From Glandiceps talaboti (lineage: Eukaryota > Hemichordata > Enteropneusta > Spengelidae), in assembly GCF_964340395.1 (NCBI RefSeq), contig NC_135555.1, forward strand, positions 17,775,846-17,800,845: a DNA stretch of 25,000 bases, written 5' to 3'. The position numbers and the translations under genes are program-made. Shown here piece after piece: positions 9,617 through 18,926 of this stretch. Within the stretch, counting starts at the first letter, position 1. Each line of letters starts with the position of its first letter. The notes under the pieces are model-generated. The model saw only the letters and a list, made by a program, of their open reading frames with translations. It was not told where the DNA came from and searched no databases.

Positions 9617-9693
9617 GTTTGTTTGGTTGTTTGTTTGTTTGTTTGTTTGTTTGTTTGTCTGTCTGTTTGTTTGTTTGTTTGTTTGTCTGTCTG

Positions 9694-9746
<53 letters not shown>

Positions 9747-9747
9747 T
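9617..9747. repeat. (TTGT)n-(GTCT)n compound microsatellite
   Basis: TTGT units to about 9685 grade into GTCT units to 9747. Confidence 0.95.
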
Positions 9748-10670
9748 TAGTATTATTTTACCACATTATAAAGTAAAGAAGTGCAGTTATATGCCCATCC
9801 CGTCCAGATAACGGCATCATCAGACAGCTAATATAATGCCATACGGTCGGGCGAGGGGGAGGGGGGGATTTACTTTCATACATGAAATAATGACGAAACT
9901 TATAATTGGTTGTTTCATTTATTTATCTATTTACCAAAAAGGACGACAACGGATGTACAGACAGTTATAACCATCTCACAATAAGTATATACAATCAACA
10001 GAAAAAAATACATTTTACAAATATTTATAACAGACATATGCAAAACAAATCAAAATTAAATTAAAGACACAACTGCCCTATATAAAGAGGATTATGGCTA
10101 ATCTATGCACATGCGGGAAATTCAAACTGCTGTACAGAGCACTAGCTTCTGGGTCTTGTTTTCAGCATTTTTTCTGTGCTTCGAGAAACACACAGGTTAT
10201 GTATCATGTACAAATTGTTTGTGAATGTCGTAGGATGGTAACTTGATACACAAATTAGTTGAAAATCAGTCTGTTTGTTTCATAGAATGAAAAAAAAACT
10301 CTCCAAATGAGACAATTCCCCTGCAAACAGCTGCTTAGATTGTGTGTCATTCAGGATTATTCAAATATGCGGCATTTGCATGTGAAAAACCCAGATATAG
10401 GGAATGTTTATATTTTGGTGATTACTCAAGTTGCAAGTGAGTCATCACAAGTTCTCCACCTCCAAACATAGAATCAGTCATATGCAAAAATGGTCCCAGG
10501 CGCCGCCAGTTGCATGTTTAAAGGGCATTAAAAACTGGCATAAAGTGAAGTGTCTAAACATTTGTAAGTTTGAAATTATTAATGTCAAGGCTAATTCTAT
10601 TGTAAGCTACTGTGACGTATACAACCCTTGGTATAAAACAATGTTTTCTAATTCTTGAATTAATTCTACA
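9748..10670. other. Spacer segment without recognised genes
   Basis: Holds a G-rich run at 9848-9867 and an 11-base stem with one mismatch (10418-10428 with 10438-10448, 9-base loop). No coding evidence. Confidence 0.5.
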
Positions 10671-11042
10671 TATTGGCATTTTTTATTATCGTCCATGAAC
10701 TTGTACCGGTACGTATACGTACACTTGATGGTAGCATTCGTTGCGTAGCGCTAAATATAGCAGACTCATATATGAAACCTACAGGTGCATACTGCCATAC
10801 CAATTCTAGCGCCATCATAAAGTTATCACTTTTATTGTTTTAATTGCAATATGTCGCCTGTATCATAATCCCTTTCCACATATCAGGCTCAGAGTACGTT
10901 TTTTTAAGGAATACACGGTGCCGAATTTTGGCTAAGGGAGCTAAACATCTTAACATATGTTGAAAGGCGTAGGGAACCTTCCGTAGGCATTGATTATTTC
11001 CCAACTAATATCACCGGTCGTGTAAATGTGTGTGAAAGTACC
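10671..11042 (+). repeat. Diverged inverted repeat A, left arm
   Basis: Reverse complement of 12430-12690 with perhaps 70-80% identity by eye and an insertion of about 150 bases. It includes the nested palindromes GTACCGGTAC and GTACGTATACGTAC (10703-10724). At 10960-11017 the frame reads ERRREPSVGIDYFPTNITG. Confidence 0.6.
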
Positions 11043-11061
11043 AGACTTCGACTTATTTATG

Positions 11062-11110
11062 AGCTATCGATAAAATATTAAATGGTATAGGTTTAGGGGA
11101 ACTTCGGTAA
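11062..11110 (+). repeat. Partial third copy of repeat A
   Basis: GAGCTATCGATAAAATATTA and the bases after it resemble the segment at 12500-12540 read in reverse, giving a short tandem piece next to the left arm. Confidence 0.35.
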
Positions 11111-12120
11111 TTACAGGGGGGGTAGTCAGGCATGGGTTGTTACCTAAAATATTGCCCTCCCTGCTCCGTCGTGCAACAAAATGACTCTCCCTCAATTTCC
11201 CTTCTCTGCAACATGACCCTCCCCTATTAAAATATTTCATAAGACATGGTTTAAATGCGCTAGACGCGGGAAAGGGCACTTGTTTTTTAAATATATCTTT
11301 GATTACTTAGTTTTAAAAAAACCCCAAATATTCCAATTGCAGCTAGTGCAGGTTTAAACTACAATATGGTCTCTTTTACGTCCACCGTGACGATGTTGGT
11401 GAGAATGGAAAGATGAATTTAAATATTAACGGAGTAAAATACTGAGTATATGTTTTGTAATTTTACCAATCGCTCGAATAATCGCTCGAATTATGTCGGT
11501 ATCCTCGATGGATATGGTGACTTTGAAAATTGGGATAGAAATAGTACAGTATGTTGGGTACATCGTTACGTGACACTGTGTAAAAGTGCAACAGCTGGCC
11601 CCCTGACATTTGGTGCTTTCTGTCGACGGCTCATAAATGCATGTTGCCTTATTTGGAAAGTTTTCATCAACAATATGCATAGCTCATGCGCACATGAAAG
11701 CTATCGCATTCGTTGGTTACAAATAGACTATTAGTCTCAAGGTTTCTCACCATAGATTATAAACACGGAAAAAGAAATAGTTTATATCTCGATCGCATGA
11801 ACATTCATTAATTGCATAAAGTTCAAACTACTGATATGAAAGTCTGAATTGATGTTTACTGGGACGGTGAATACATATAGTGATTATTTTCTCTGCTATT
11901 TTTTTTCTTTTCACATCATTAAATATGTCATGTGTCATTCTGAGAAATATTGTGTTTATTAACGTTATATTGGAATGATAAATGCATTACAAATTTACAC
12001 GACTGTTAGTCATATAGTAATATCTCCATTCTCTGTCAAACTCTTGTGACGGCATACAATTTTGGGGAATTTGGTATCCCACTGATGCCACTTCGGTTAC
12101 TTTTATGGGTAGGTTTAACG
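11111..12120. other. Spacer between the arms of repeat A
   Basis: Contains a pyrimidine-rich stretch with CTCCC-type runs (11150-11230). The overlapping open frames near 11426-11734 on both strands show no conserved motif; I do not call them genes. Confidence 0.45.
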
Positions 12121-12143
12121 TTAGTGTTAGGGTTAGGGTTAGG
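12121..12143 (+). repeat. Short interstitial telomere-like tract
   Basis: TTAGTG, TTAGGG, TTAGGG, TTAGG in series: about four units of the animal telomere repeat, one imperfect. Confidence 0.8.
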
Positions 12144-12429
12144 TACCATAATATCAGACCATGTGGTTGAAATCGCTGCTGACAATTATGTAGTAAATTA
12201 GTTATCAAGTGTGATGTGCAGAGAAGTTTCAGTGGGTTTCACAGGAATAAAAACGGGAACACTTGGGTAAGGTACGTATAATTAGGGATAATATTACGAA
12301 GATATTAACCTCGGTCCTTAGTGAGCCCAGTTAGTGTTAATTTGATTAATGCTAATTACTGGGAATTAATGTTCTGGCCAAATATTAATATTAGCTCAGC
12401 CAAAGAGAGCCAACCACAGGTTTTGATCG
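12144..12429. other. Spacer segment without recognised features
   Basis: Mixed-composition sequence. The 3' part of the 103-codon frame listed at 12356-12667 runs through it. Confidence 0.4.
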
Positions 12430-12667
12430 AAGAAGGGTCGGTTTGACACAAATCTGCGCCGGTAGTAGTAGTTGGGAAATATCCAAGACCTACCGAAGGC
12501 TCCCTACGCCTTCGAACATTTAATATCTTATCGATAGCTTCTAAGCCGAAAACCGGTACTTTGTCACTGTAGCTTTCATATACGTCTGTTATATTTAGTA
12601 ATGCGCATGCGCAATGATTGCTGCCATCAAGTATCGGACATACGTATACGTACCAGTACAAGTTCAT
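12356..12667 (-). pseudogene. Open frame in repeat A, possible exon or transposon-protein remnant of unknown family
   Basis: A 103-codon open frame that includes VRRRREPSVGLGYFPTTTTG. The left arm of repeat A keeps a related reading, ERRREPSVGIDYFPTNITG, and over those codons many differences fall at third positions. That pattern suggests the ancestor coded for protein. The left arm also has a stop in the upstream part (after VPNFG). I do not recognise the family and see no promoter or splice evidence. It may equally be part of a mobile element. Confidence 0.3.
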
Positions 12668-12690
12668 AAACGATAATAGAAAATGCCATA
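12430..12690 (-). repeat. Diverged inverted repeat A, right arm
   Basis: Pairs with 10671-11042. Shared landmarks read on the minus strand are GGCATTTT, ATTATCGT, GAACTTGTAC, GGTACGTATACGTA, ACTTGATGG, CTAAATATA, GGCGTAGGGA and TATTTCCCAACTA. Confidence 0.6.
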
Positions 12691-12944
12691 TTCTTTTATA
12701 TCAACGGTTGTAGTAAATTAAGCCAGGGCACTTATATTTCAGCTAATTAAAATGTTTAGACAGCCACTTATGCTAGTTTTTAATGACTTAATTTATTTTA
12801 TTTCATTTCTTTTGATACGTCAACTGTAAATATTTTGTAAAGTTTATATTTCCAGTCATGTCTTTGGTATATGTCATTGACTTAATGTTTTGTCTGTTCC
12901 GATTGTATATGGTTGTCGGGTGTACATCCACTGTCACGTTTTGG
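12691..12944. other. Spacer segment without recognised features
   Basis: AT-rich; no gene or repeat seen before the CATA tract. Confidence 0.45.
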
Positions 12945-12990
12945 TACATACATACATACATACATACATACATACATACATACATACACA
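12945..12990. repeat. (CATA)n microsatellite
   Basis: About eleven units of the same motif as the large array 300 bases downstream. Confidence 0.95.
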
Positions 12991-13300
12991 TTACTGGGAC
13001 AAGCCATTAACCAAGCAAGTGGACTTGTTATCAAAGAGTACCAATATTTACACATGTGATGATGGGCTCTTACATAACACAAGTAAACAGCTGTAAAACC
13101 TCTATTCGGCCGTCTGCATGGACTGCAATTGGGGCAACCTTATCTCCGTCTTATATCAGTTGTTATCAATTTATTAGGCTATTATAAGTAACGCTACAAA
13201 CAGCTTTAGAGATGCAAACAACTTTTATGACACCCGTTTTCGCCAGGCAAGCCCGCGGGTTTGTTGCACTTGGACCGCTAATGGTTTGTGAATGTCATGA
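12991..13300. other. Unique sequence between two CATA tracts
   Basis: Nothing recognised; no coding frame apart from those caused by the flanking repeats. Confidence 0.45.
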
Positions 13301-13316
13301 TACATACATACATACA

Positions 13317-13350
<34 letters not shown>

Positions 13351-13802
13351 CGTACGTACATACATACATACATACATACATACATACATACATACATACA
13401 TACATACATACATACATACATACATGTACATACATACATACATACATACATACATACATACATACATACATACATACATACATACATACACACACGCATG
13501 CATACATACATACATACATACATACATACATACATACATACATACATACATACATACATACATACATCCAAACATACATACATCCCAACATACATACATC
13601 CCAACATACATACATACATACATACATACATACATACATACATACATACATACATACATGTACATACATACATACATACATACATACATCCCAACATACA
13701 TACATACATACATACATACATACATACATACATACATACATACATACATACATACATAGTATACATACATCCCAACATACATACATACATACATACATAC
13801 AT

Positions 13803-13833
<31 letters not shown>

Positions 13834-14294
13834 TACATACATACATACATACATACATACATACATACATACATACATACATACATACACGCATGCATGC
13901 ATGCATGCATGCATGCATGCATACATACATACATACATACATACATACATACATACATACATACATACATACATACATACATCCCAACATACATACATCC
14001 CAACATACATACATACATACATACATACATACATACATACATACATACATACATACATACATACATACATACATACATACATACATACATGTACATACAT
14101 ACATACATACATACATACATACATCCCAACATACATACATACATGCATACATACATACATACATAGTATACATACATCCCAACATACATACATACATACA
14201 TACATACATACATACATACATACATACATACATACATACATACATACACACACACATACATACATACATACATACATACATACATACATACATA
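13301..14294. repeat. Roughly 1-kb (CATA)n array with higher-order structure
   Basis: CATA units are broken by recurring variants: CATCCCAACATA blocks, CATGTACAT (about 13422, 13657, 14087), runs of ACACAC (about 13819 and 14246), a GCATGC run (13890-13921), and CATAGTATACATACATCCC (about 13755 and 14163). The variants recur in the same order with a spacing near 400-430 bases, indicating segmental duplication inside the array. All six frames are open over long stretches because the four-base unit lacks stops; no protein is implied. Confidence 0.97.
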
Positions 14295-14361
14295 GCTGCT
14301 GACCGGAATAGGTGACACGCCATCCAGAGGATCACGAGCTGTCAGACATGACGTATGCGTA

Positions 14362-14390
14362 CCTACTACTACTACTACTACTACTACTAT
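14362..14390. repeat. (CTA)n microsatellite
   Basis: About nine CTA units. Confidence 0.95.
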
Positions 14391-15259
14391 AACAAGTTAC
14401 CATGTTGTCAGACGTAACATTTAGTGGGATACCAAAATCAAATAGTAATGCAAAGTTAGATAATAAAAAGAGTCAAAGTCAAATGTGATCTTCCCCTGAT
14501 TCATGTTTTCTAAATGATGGCCTTCCCCGAGATTAGATTTCAGACATATGATGACCCCCCCCCCCTCACCCTTATTCCCTCGCCCCCTTGCAATCATTGA
14601 AAGCTCCCCTGCGGAGCTTCAAGTCCGGTTATTACCTCACCAGGCAACATGTTTTACATATATACCAGTACTATTTGCAACAGCTATTCCAGTAAACATA
14701 TATAATTTCCATATTGATGCGAACACTTTTTCACACATATGGCAAGCATAATTCTATTGCTGAGCATGCTCATCATCGCATTGCATCTACATATGTGAAA
14801 GTCAACACATGCAATCATGAATGATCTTTTTATAAGCGATGCTCAAACGTTTTACCGTCACTGAAATAATCACCAGAATAAACTATGTAATTGCTGATAA
14901 CTTAAAAAGAACAACAGCAACACAAACAGTAAGAGGAAGTCATTGCACCCATTACGCAAATTATATGGATACCACTGACCATGAAAATGACTACCAGCAA
15001 AAACGAAAACATTCCAATGGAAAAGCAAGTACATGCATAATAACACATTAACTACTACCAGTCATACGTCATTTTACCCGTGTGTTCCAATTTTATCAGA
15101 CCATCTGCTATTATCAAAAACACCAGTGTGGGAAACAACTTACGAACGTGTCGGCCGTATGGTATTCACTTACGTAACACTGAAACTCACTAGAGATACA
15201 ATACTGCTGTTACTCAAACAAACTGAAAGAAACACACTTTCTCGAATCGTCAGATATCT
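14391..15259. other. Spacer segment without recognised genes
   Basis: Holds a C run at 14555-14565 and a 7-bp perfect stem (14601-14607 with 14613-14619, AAGCTCC with GGAGCTT). Open frames at 14548-15308 look random. Confidence 0.45.
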
Positions 15260-15345
15260 TAAAGTGGCCATGTGTATGAGGATTTGGTGTTTATTTAGAA
15301 TTTTATAAAAGAATTGTATCATGGCTTACTACTCGAAAAGTCGAA
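15260..15345 (+). repeat. Inverted repeat C, left arm
   Basis: Reads GTGGCCATGTGTATGAGGAT onward to TGTATCATGGCTTACT and matches the reverse complement of 15505-15590. Related, weaker copies start near 15828 and, inverted, end near 16495. Confidence 0.5.
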
Positions 15346-15399
15346 GTGACATGGCCGATTCTGTGTCCGTAACTCAATACATTGCAAAAAGGTTAAATA

Positions 15400-15429
15400 A
15401 TGTGTAAAACAATAACACACATTATACAC
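15400..15429. repeat. Hairpin
   Basis: ATAATGTGT and ACACATTAT form a nine-pair stem around an 11-base loop between the arms of repeat C. Confidence 0.55.
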
Positions 15430-15504
15430 ATTTATTGATATTTTGCCACTTATTGACTTGCAGACAAGTGGTATACGTTGTTTCACATTGATTTTTTAAA
15501 AGCA

Positions 15505-15590
15505 GGAAGCCATGATAAAATAGTTTTGTAAATTCCAAATCCAAAATAAATACCAAATCCTCGTCCATATGGCGGAAATGACGCTTGCAT
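15505..15590 (-). repeat. Inverted repeat C, right arm
   Basis: Its reverse complement contains CCATATGGACGAGGATTTGG and TATTTATTTTGG, then ATCATGGCTTCCTGC, paralleling 15265-15340. Confidence 0.5.
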
Positions 15591-15900
15591 AGTTACAAGT
15601 CTCTCTGCAAAAGATTCGCATTTTTGACAAGGTAATCAGGACGATTATAAACTTTTCATGCAATCTTACACCGCACATGTCAGATCTTACAAAGACCAAT
15701 TGAAAGTACTATGATTTGTATGAAGAAAGTGGGAAAAGGTCAAAAAGTGAAGCGCACTGAAGCAAACTATGTCTTTTTTGATGCTCTATGCATATTTTAC
15801 AACTTCATCTAGGTAATATTGCTATTTCTAAAGTGCCAATATGGATTGGAATTGGGTAAACATTTTGATATTTAATTGATAAAACAATTTTACTATATTT

Positions 15901-16120
15901 TTTTCTACTTGAAAAAAAAACAATGTGACATCACATGTAACAAGTCCTTGTTGTAAAACGTCTTATATGTGTAAAATGTTTGTTATTGTACAACTGCTGA
16001 CACCAGAGCGTGGACGAAAGGAACCTGTTACAAACACGGAAAGTACACAACCCAAGTTCATTAATAACACTTGACACAGCATGTTGGAAGCACAGAGACT
16101 TGTATTACATTTCACAGTTG
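15901..16120 (+). repeat. Fold-back element, left arm
   Basis: Aligns over about 220 bases with the reverse complement of 16222-16446. Shared landmarks are TTTCTACTTGAAAAA, TTTGTTATTGTAC, CAGAGCGTGGACGAA, GAACCTGTTACAA, TTCATTAATAACACTTG and CAGCATGTTG. Confidence 0.75.
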
Positions 16121-16221
16121 TATGACCACTTTACATAACAGTTCACGTTAACAAACAGATTTCCAGTTCCCCTGGCATTTCTTGTACACATAAAAGGGCC
16201 ATAAAACTGTTCTTATCAAAC
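16121..16221. other. Loop of the fold-back element
   Basis: About 100 bases of unpaired sequence between the two arms; no coding content. Confidence 0.6.
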
Positions 16222-16446
16222 CATGGTGTGTAATACATGTCACTGTTGTTTCAACATGCTGAGCCAAGTGTTATTAATGAAATTGAATTGTTTACTTTCC
16301 ATGCTTGTAACAGGTTCTGTTCGTCCACGCTCTGATGTCGGCAGTTGTAAGTACAATAACAAATATTGTACATTGCTTTGAATTTATTTTTTTACAAGCA
16401 AAGACTTGGCATATATAATTTCACATTTTCTTTTTCAAGTAGAAAG
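16222..16446 (-). repeat. Fold-back element, right arm
   Basis: Pairs with 15901-16120. Identity appears around 75-80% with small indels. Long terminal inverted repeats, little between them and no open frame point to a nonautonomous fold-back or MITE-type element. I did not find clear target-site duplications. Confidence 0.75.
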
Positions 16447-17078
16447 CACACTAGAGTTGTTTTTTTCATATAAATTAATAAAAACCACTGGCATTTCCGA
16501 ATTTACATCGTCACTTATCTAATGTGAAAGCTGGAAATGTAACAATACTTTTGCCCGAAGTTCATGTTCAACATCTGTCAAAAGACATGCAGGATCGAGA
16601 TAACAATAAATAAGGAACAGCGTTGATAAATATTACTGGTAACTGGACGTCGTTTAAAAAAGGGTTATTTAATATATTCATATCATGATAGATAGTGCGG
16701 GTAGTATACATTTGGTCGCTTAAACTGTTATATTTTGTAATGGTTGATATTCTATTCAATTCAGCATTACAATATATACTTTAATTGCAGAAAAATAACT
16801 TACTTTTTGAAATAAATATGTTAAATCGATCGATCGTGGTTTCTTAGCTCTGTATGTTAATTCTGTTCATTCAAATTCATAGTATCTTTCAAACACTCTC
16901 AGTAGTACGGAGACTCAGTTATTTGATGTGGTATTCCCGAAGGTCAGCGATTTTTTAATTTTATTAGACCGAGAACCTTTGATCTTAACAATATTTTTAT
17001 GGTTTGTTGGTCTCTGCGTATGGTACTTCTATTGGGCTGGTTTAGTTAGATTTTAATGTATTCTTATTACATCTGTCG
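16447..17078. other. Spacer segment upstream of the right promoter microsatellites
   Basis: AT-rich, with a CGATCGATCG palindrome at about 16828. No gene seen. Confidence 0.45.
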
Positions 17079-17079
17079 C

Positions 17080-17175
<96 letters not shown>

Positions 17176-17187
17176 TCTCTCTCACAC
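17079..17187. repeat. (GTCT)n-(CT)n compound microsatellite
   Basis: GTCT units to about 17134, then CT units to about 17167 and an impure CT tail. Confidence 0.95.
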
Positions 17188-17228
17188 ACAACTTGTGTGT
17201 GTCTTTTTGGAGAATGTATATGCTTATA

Positions 17229-17249
17229 TTTTTATTTATTTGTTTATTC

Positions 17250-17282
<33 letters not shown>

Positions 17283-17337
17283 TGTATTTATTTATTTATT
17301 TATGTATTTATTTATTAGTTTATTTATTTATTTATTA
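17229..17337. repeat. (TTTA)n tract at the edge of the right duplication arm
   Basis: About 25 TTTA-type units with a few TTTATG and TTAG interruptions. It corresponds to the short AAAT tract at 8437-8459, so both arms end at the same motif. Confidence 0.92.
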
Positions 17338-17494
17338 GATGTGAAATATACAATCGATTGTGTTACTTCCGTTAATACATATGTCATACCATTTATAGAC
17401 GTTATTTTCATTCGTAAAATATGGTTCGAAAGAAAGTTTCCATTCAATATGTAAATTAGGATGATGCTATTACATAATGAAGTACCAGTGGTAC
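17338..17494 (+). promoter_or_regulatory. Upstream promoter region shared with the left copy (right arm)
   Basis: Aligned with the reverse complement of 8271-8436 by eye at a level higher than most introns. An open frame reading into it from the microsatellite is spurious. Confidence 0.55.
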
Positions 17495-17504
17495 ATCACG
17501 TGAT
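17495..17504. promoter_or_regulatory. Conserved ATCACGTGAT palindrome, right promoter
   Basis: Same sequence and same position relative to the TATA box as in the left promoter, followed by GAATATATAAATATTC (17505-17520). Confidence 0.55.
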
Positions 17505-17529
17505 GAATATATAAATATTCTGTAAGGGC

Positions 17530-17536
17530 TATAAAA
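17530..17536 (+). promoter_or_regulatory. TATA box of right sulfatase
   Basis: TATAAAA about 70 bases before the first donor splice site, conserved with the left gene. Confidence 0.72.
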
Positions 17537-17559
17537 TGTAGCATTTCACACTTGTTCTA

Positions 17560-17604
17560 CACTACATTTGGGTCTCTACTGCCGACGTGATCTTCTAGTC
17601 ACAG
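17560..17604 (+). other. Noncoding first exon (5'UTR) of right sulfatase; 5' end estimated
   Basis: Ends CACAG before GTAAGA. It aligns with the left first exon (shared CACTTGTTCTACA just upstream and CTACTGCC within). The start point is inferred from TATA spacing. Confidence 0.7.
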
Positions 17605-18858
17605 GTAAGAACATTTATATATTGTTAATCTGTTAGCAGCATTGAAACATCATCAATGGTCAGAGTGAATAATCGCACTTGACGGGAAACAAGTCAACAG
17701 TGTTGAGTTAGACTCCACAACTTTAGAGTCTTCGTTGCGCTCAGCACGACTTTCTACTTCAAAAATGAAATTGCGGCACTTGATAATTCCGATAACGTAG
17801 TTGTCAACCGATTTGCCAAATTTAAAAAACGAATAATTCCGAAAACTACCGACAAATACCGAATACTGAAATTCTGGCTAATCTTCAATCGTAAGGAAGA
17901 CCCTGGTGGCAGCGATGCAGGTGACATTGCTACGTATATCGGCAGCTGTTGTTTATCAAACCTTCGCTTGTAATTTTCAATTTCCAGTTATACATGCATG
18001 GAAGGAAATGTGAAAGGCATCTACTGGAGAAATGCAGTGAACTCTTTAGTCTGTTAATTTACAATTGCTAACCGAGTTTCTGAGCGCAAAATGTACTTAT
18101 TAATCAGTAACCAAATTGAGAACGATGGCTTACGTCTCCAATAATGAAAAAGCGATGTCATATAAATATAATACAAATTTAAGGCATTTGTGTTTTCAAA
18201 ATGATGAGAAATATGTACTTGTTCTAGATTGATATACTTTAAAATTCCTACTTTTGATAGTTTAGACTATTTAGTGTACTGTTGTAACTGTCGCCTTGCC
18301 TCCAAGCGCTCGAAACCAAAACTTTTTTGGAGAACATGAACAAGTTGTTAATATAAAAATAAATGTGCCTATAACAAAAAAATAAGTAAAACATGTGCTC
18401 TTATTAACTTGAGTTAGAAATATGACAAGTACTCGACAACGTTATTCAACTGAAGTCATTAAATGTACACGCATAGCAGAGAGGAACACATGAGTTAACA
18501 CATGAAGCATTTAAAGTGTGCATGTGATAATTTATGATGTATAGAACGTTTAGATAGATCTGTTTGATAACGACTTGGGGGGGGGGGATACTGAATCAGT
18601 TCGAACAGTTCTCAACATAGGTATATTGGTTTTGAAGGCTAGGAGGTACGACGATAGGTAGTGATGTATCACAACACAACACAACAGACTATTGATAGCT
18701 AGGTTAGCTTGCTGGTAAAAAAATTGGAAGATGATAACGTGAAATTGTTCAATCGTTGTGCACTTATTTACAAACCGTGTAATATGAACGTTTTGTACAG
18801 TCTGTGTACAGTCAGTCCTACCTGTCCTTTATATCTATATTCCTTATTTTTCTTACAG
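17605..18858 (+). other. Intron 1 of right sulfatase
   Basis: Patchy homology to left intron 1. Contains a run of 12 or so G at about 18569-18580. No conserved frame. Confidence 0.65.
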
Positions 18859-18880
18859 GCAGAACTCAGAAACAGCTATG
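18859..18880 (+). other. 5'UTR tail and start codon in exon 2, right gene
   Basis: Begins after the pyrimidine-rich acceptor TTTTTCTTACAG; the ATG is at 18878-18880, 19 bases into the exon as in the left gene. Confidence 0.8.
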
Positions 18881-18926
18881 TTGAAATTATTATCACTGCT
18901 CGTTGTGGCAGTATGCCTTTCACCTG
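18878..18926 (+). CDS. Coding exon 2 (signal peptide), right sulfatase
   Basis: MLKLLSLLVVAVCLSP and the first base of Gly, then GTAGGT. The signal is identical in protein to the left copy. Confidence 0.9.

Noticed and set aside
9384-9811. Frames of 70-130 codons rich in Cys, Leu, Phe and Val
   Set aside because: They are low-complexity translations of the TTGT/GTCT tract.
11426-11734. Overlapping frames of 84 and 94 codons on opposite strands
   Set aside because: Neither shows a recognised motif, conservation within the window or splice context.
13301-14294. Spaced repeats resembling a CRISPR array
   Set aside because: The units are tetranucleotides with variant blocks, without unique spacers of uniform size, and the genome is eukaryotic.
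13212-14335. Long open frames of 290-367 codons on both strands
   Set aside because: They are read from the CATA array. A four-base unit without stops is open in all frames and gives Tyr-Ile-His-Thr or Met-Tyr-Val-Cys repeats; no gene is implied.
14839-15308. Frames of 70 and 91 codons in the spacer
   Set aside because: The composition looks random and the second runs into inverted repeat C.
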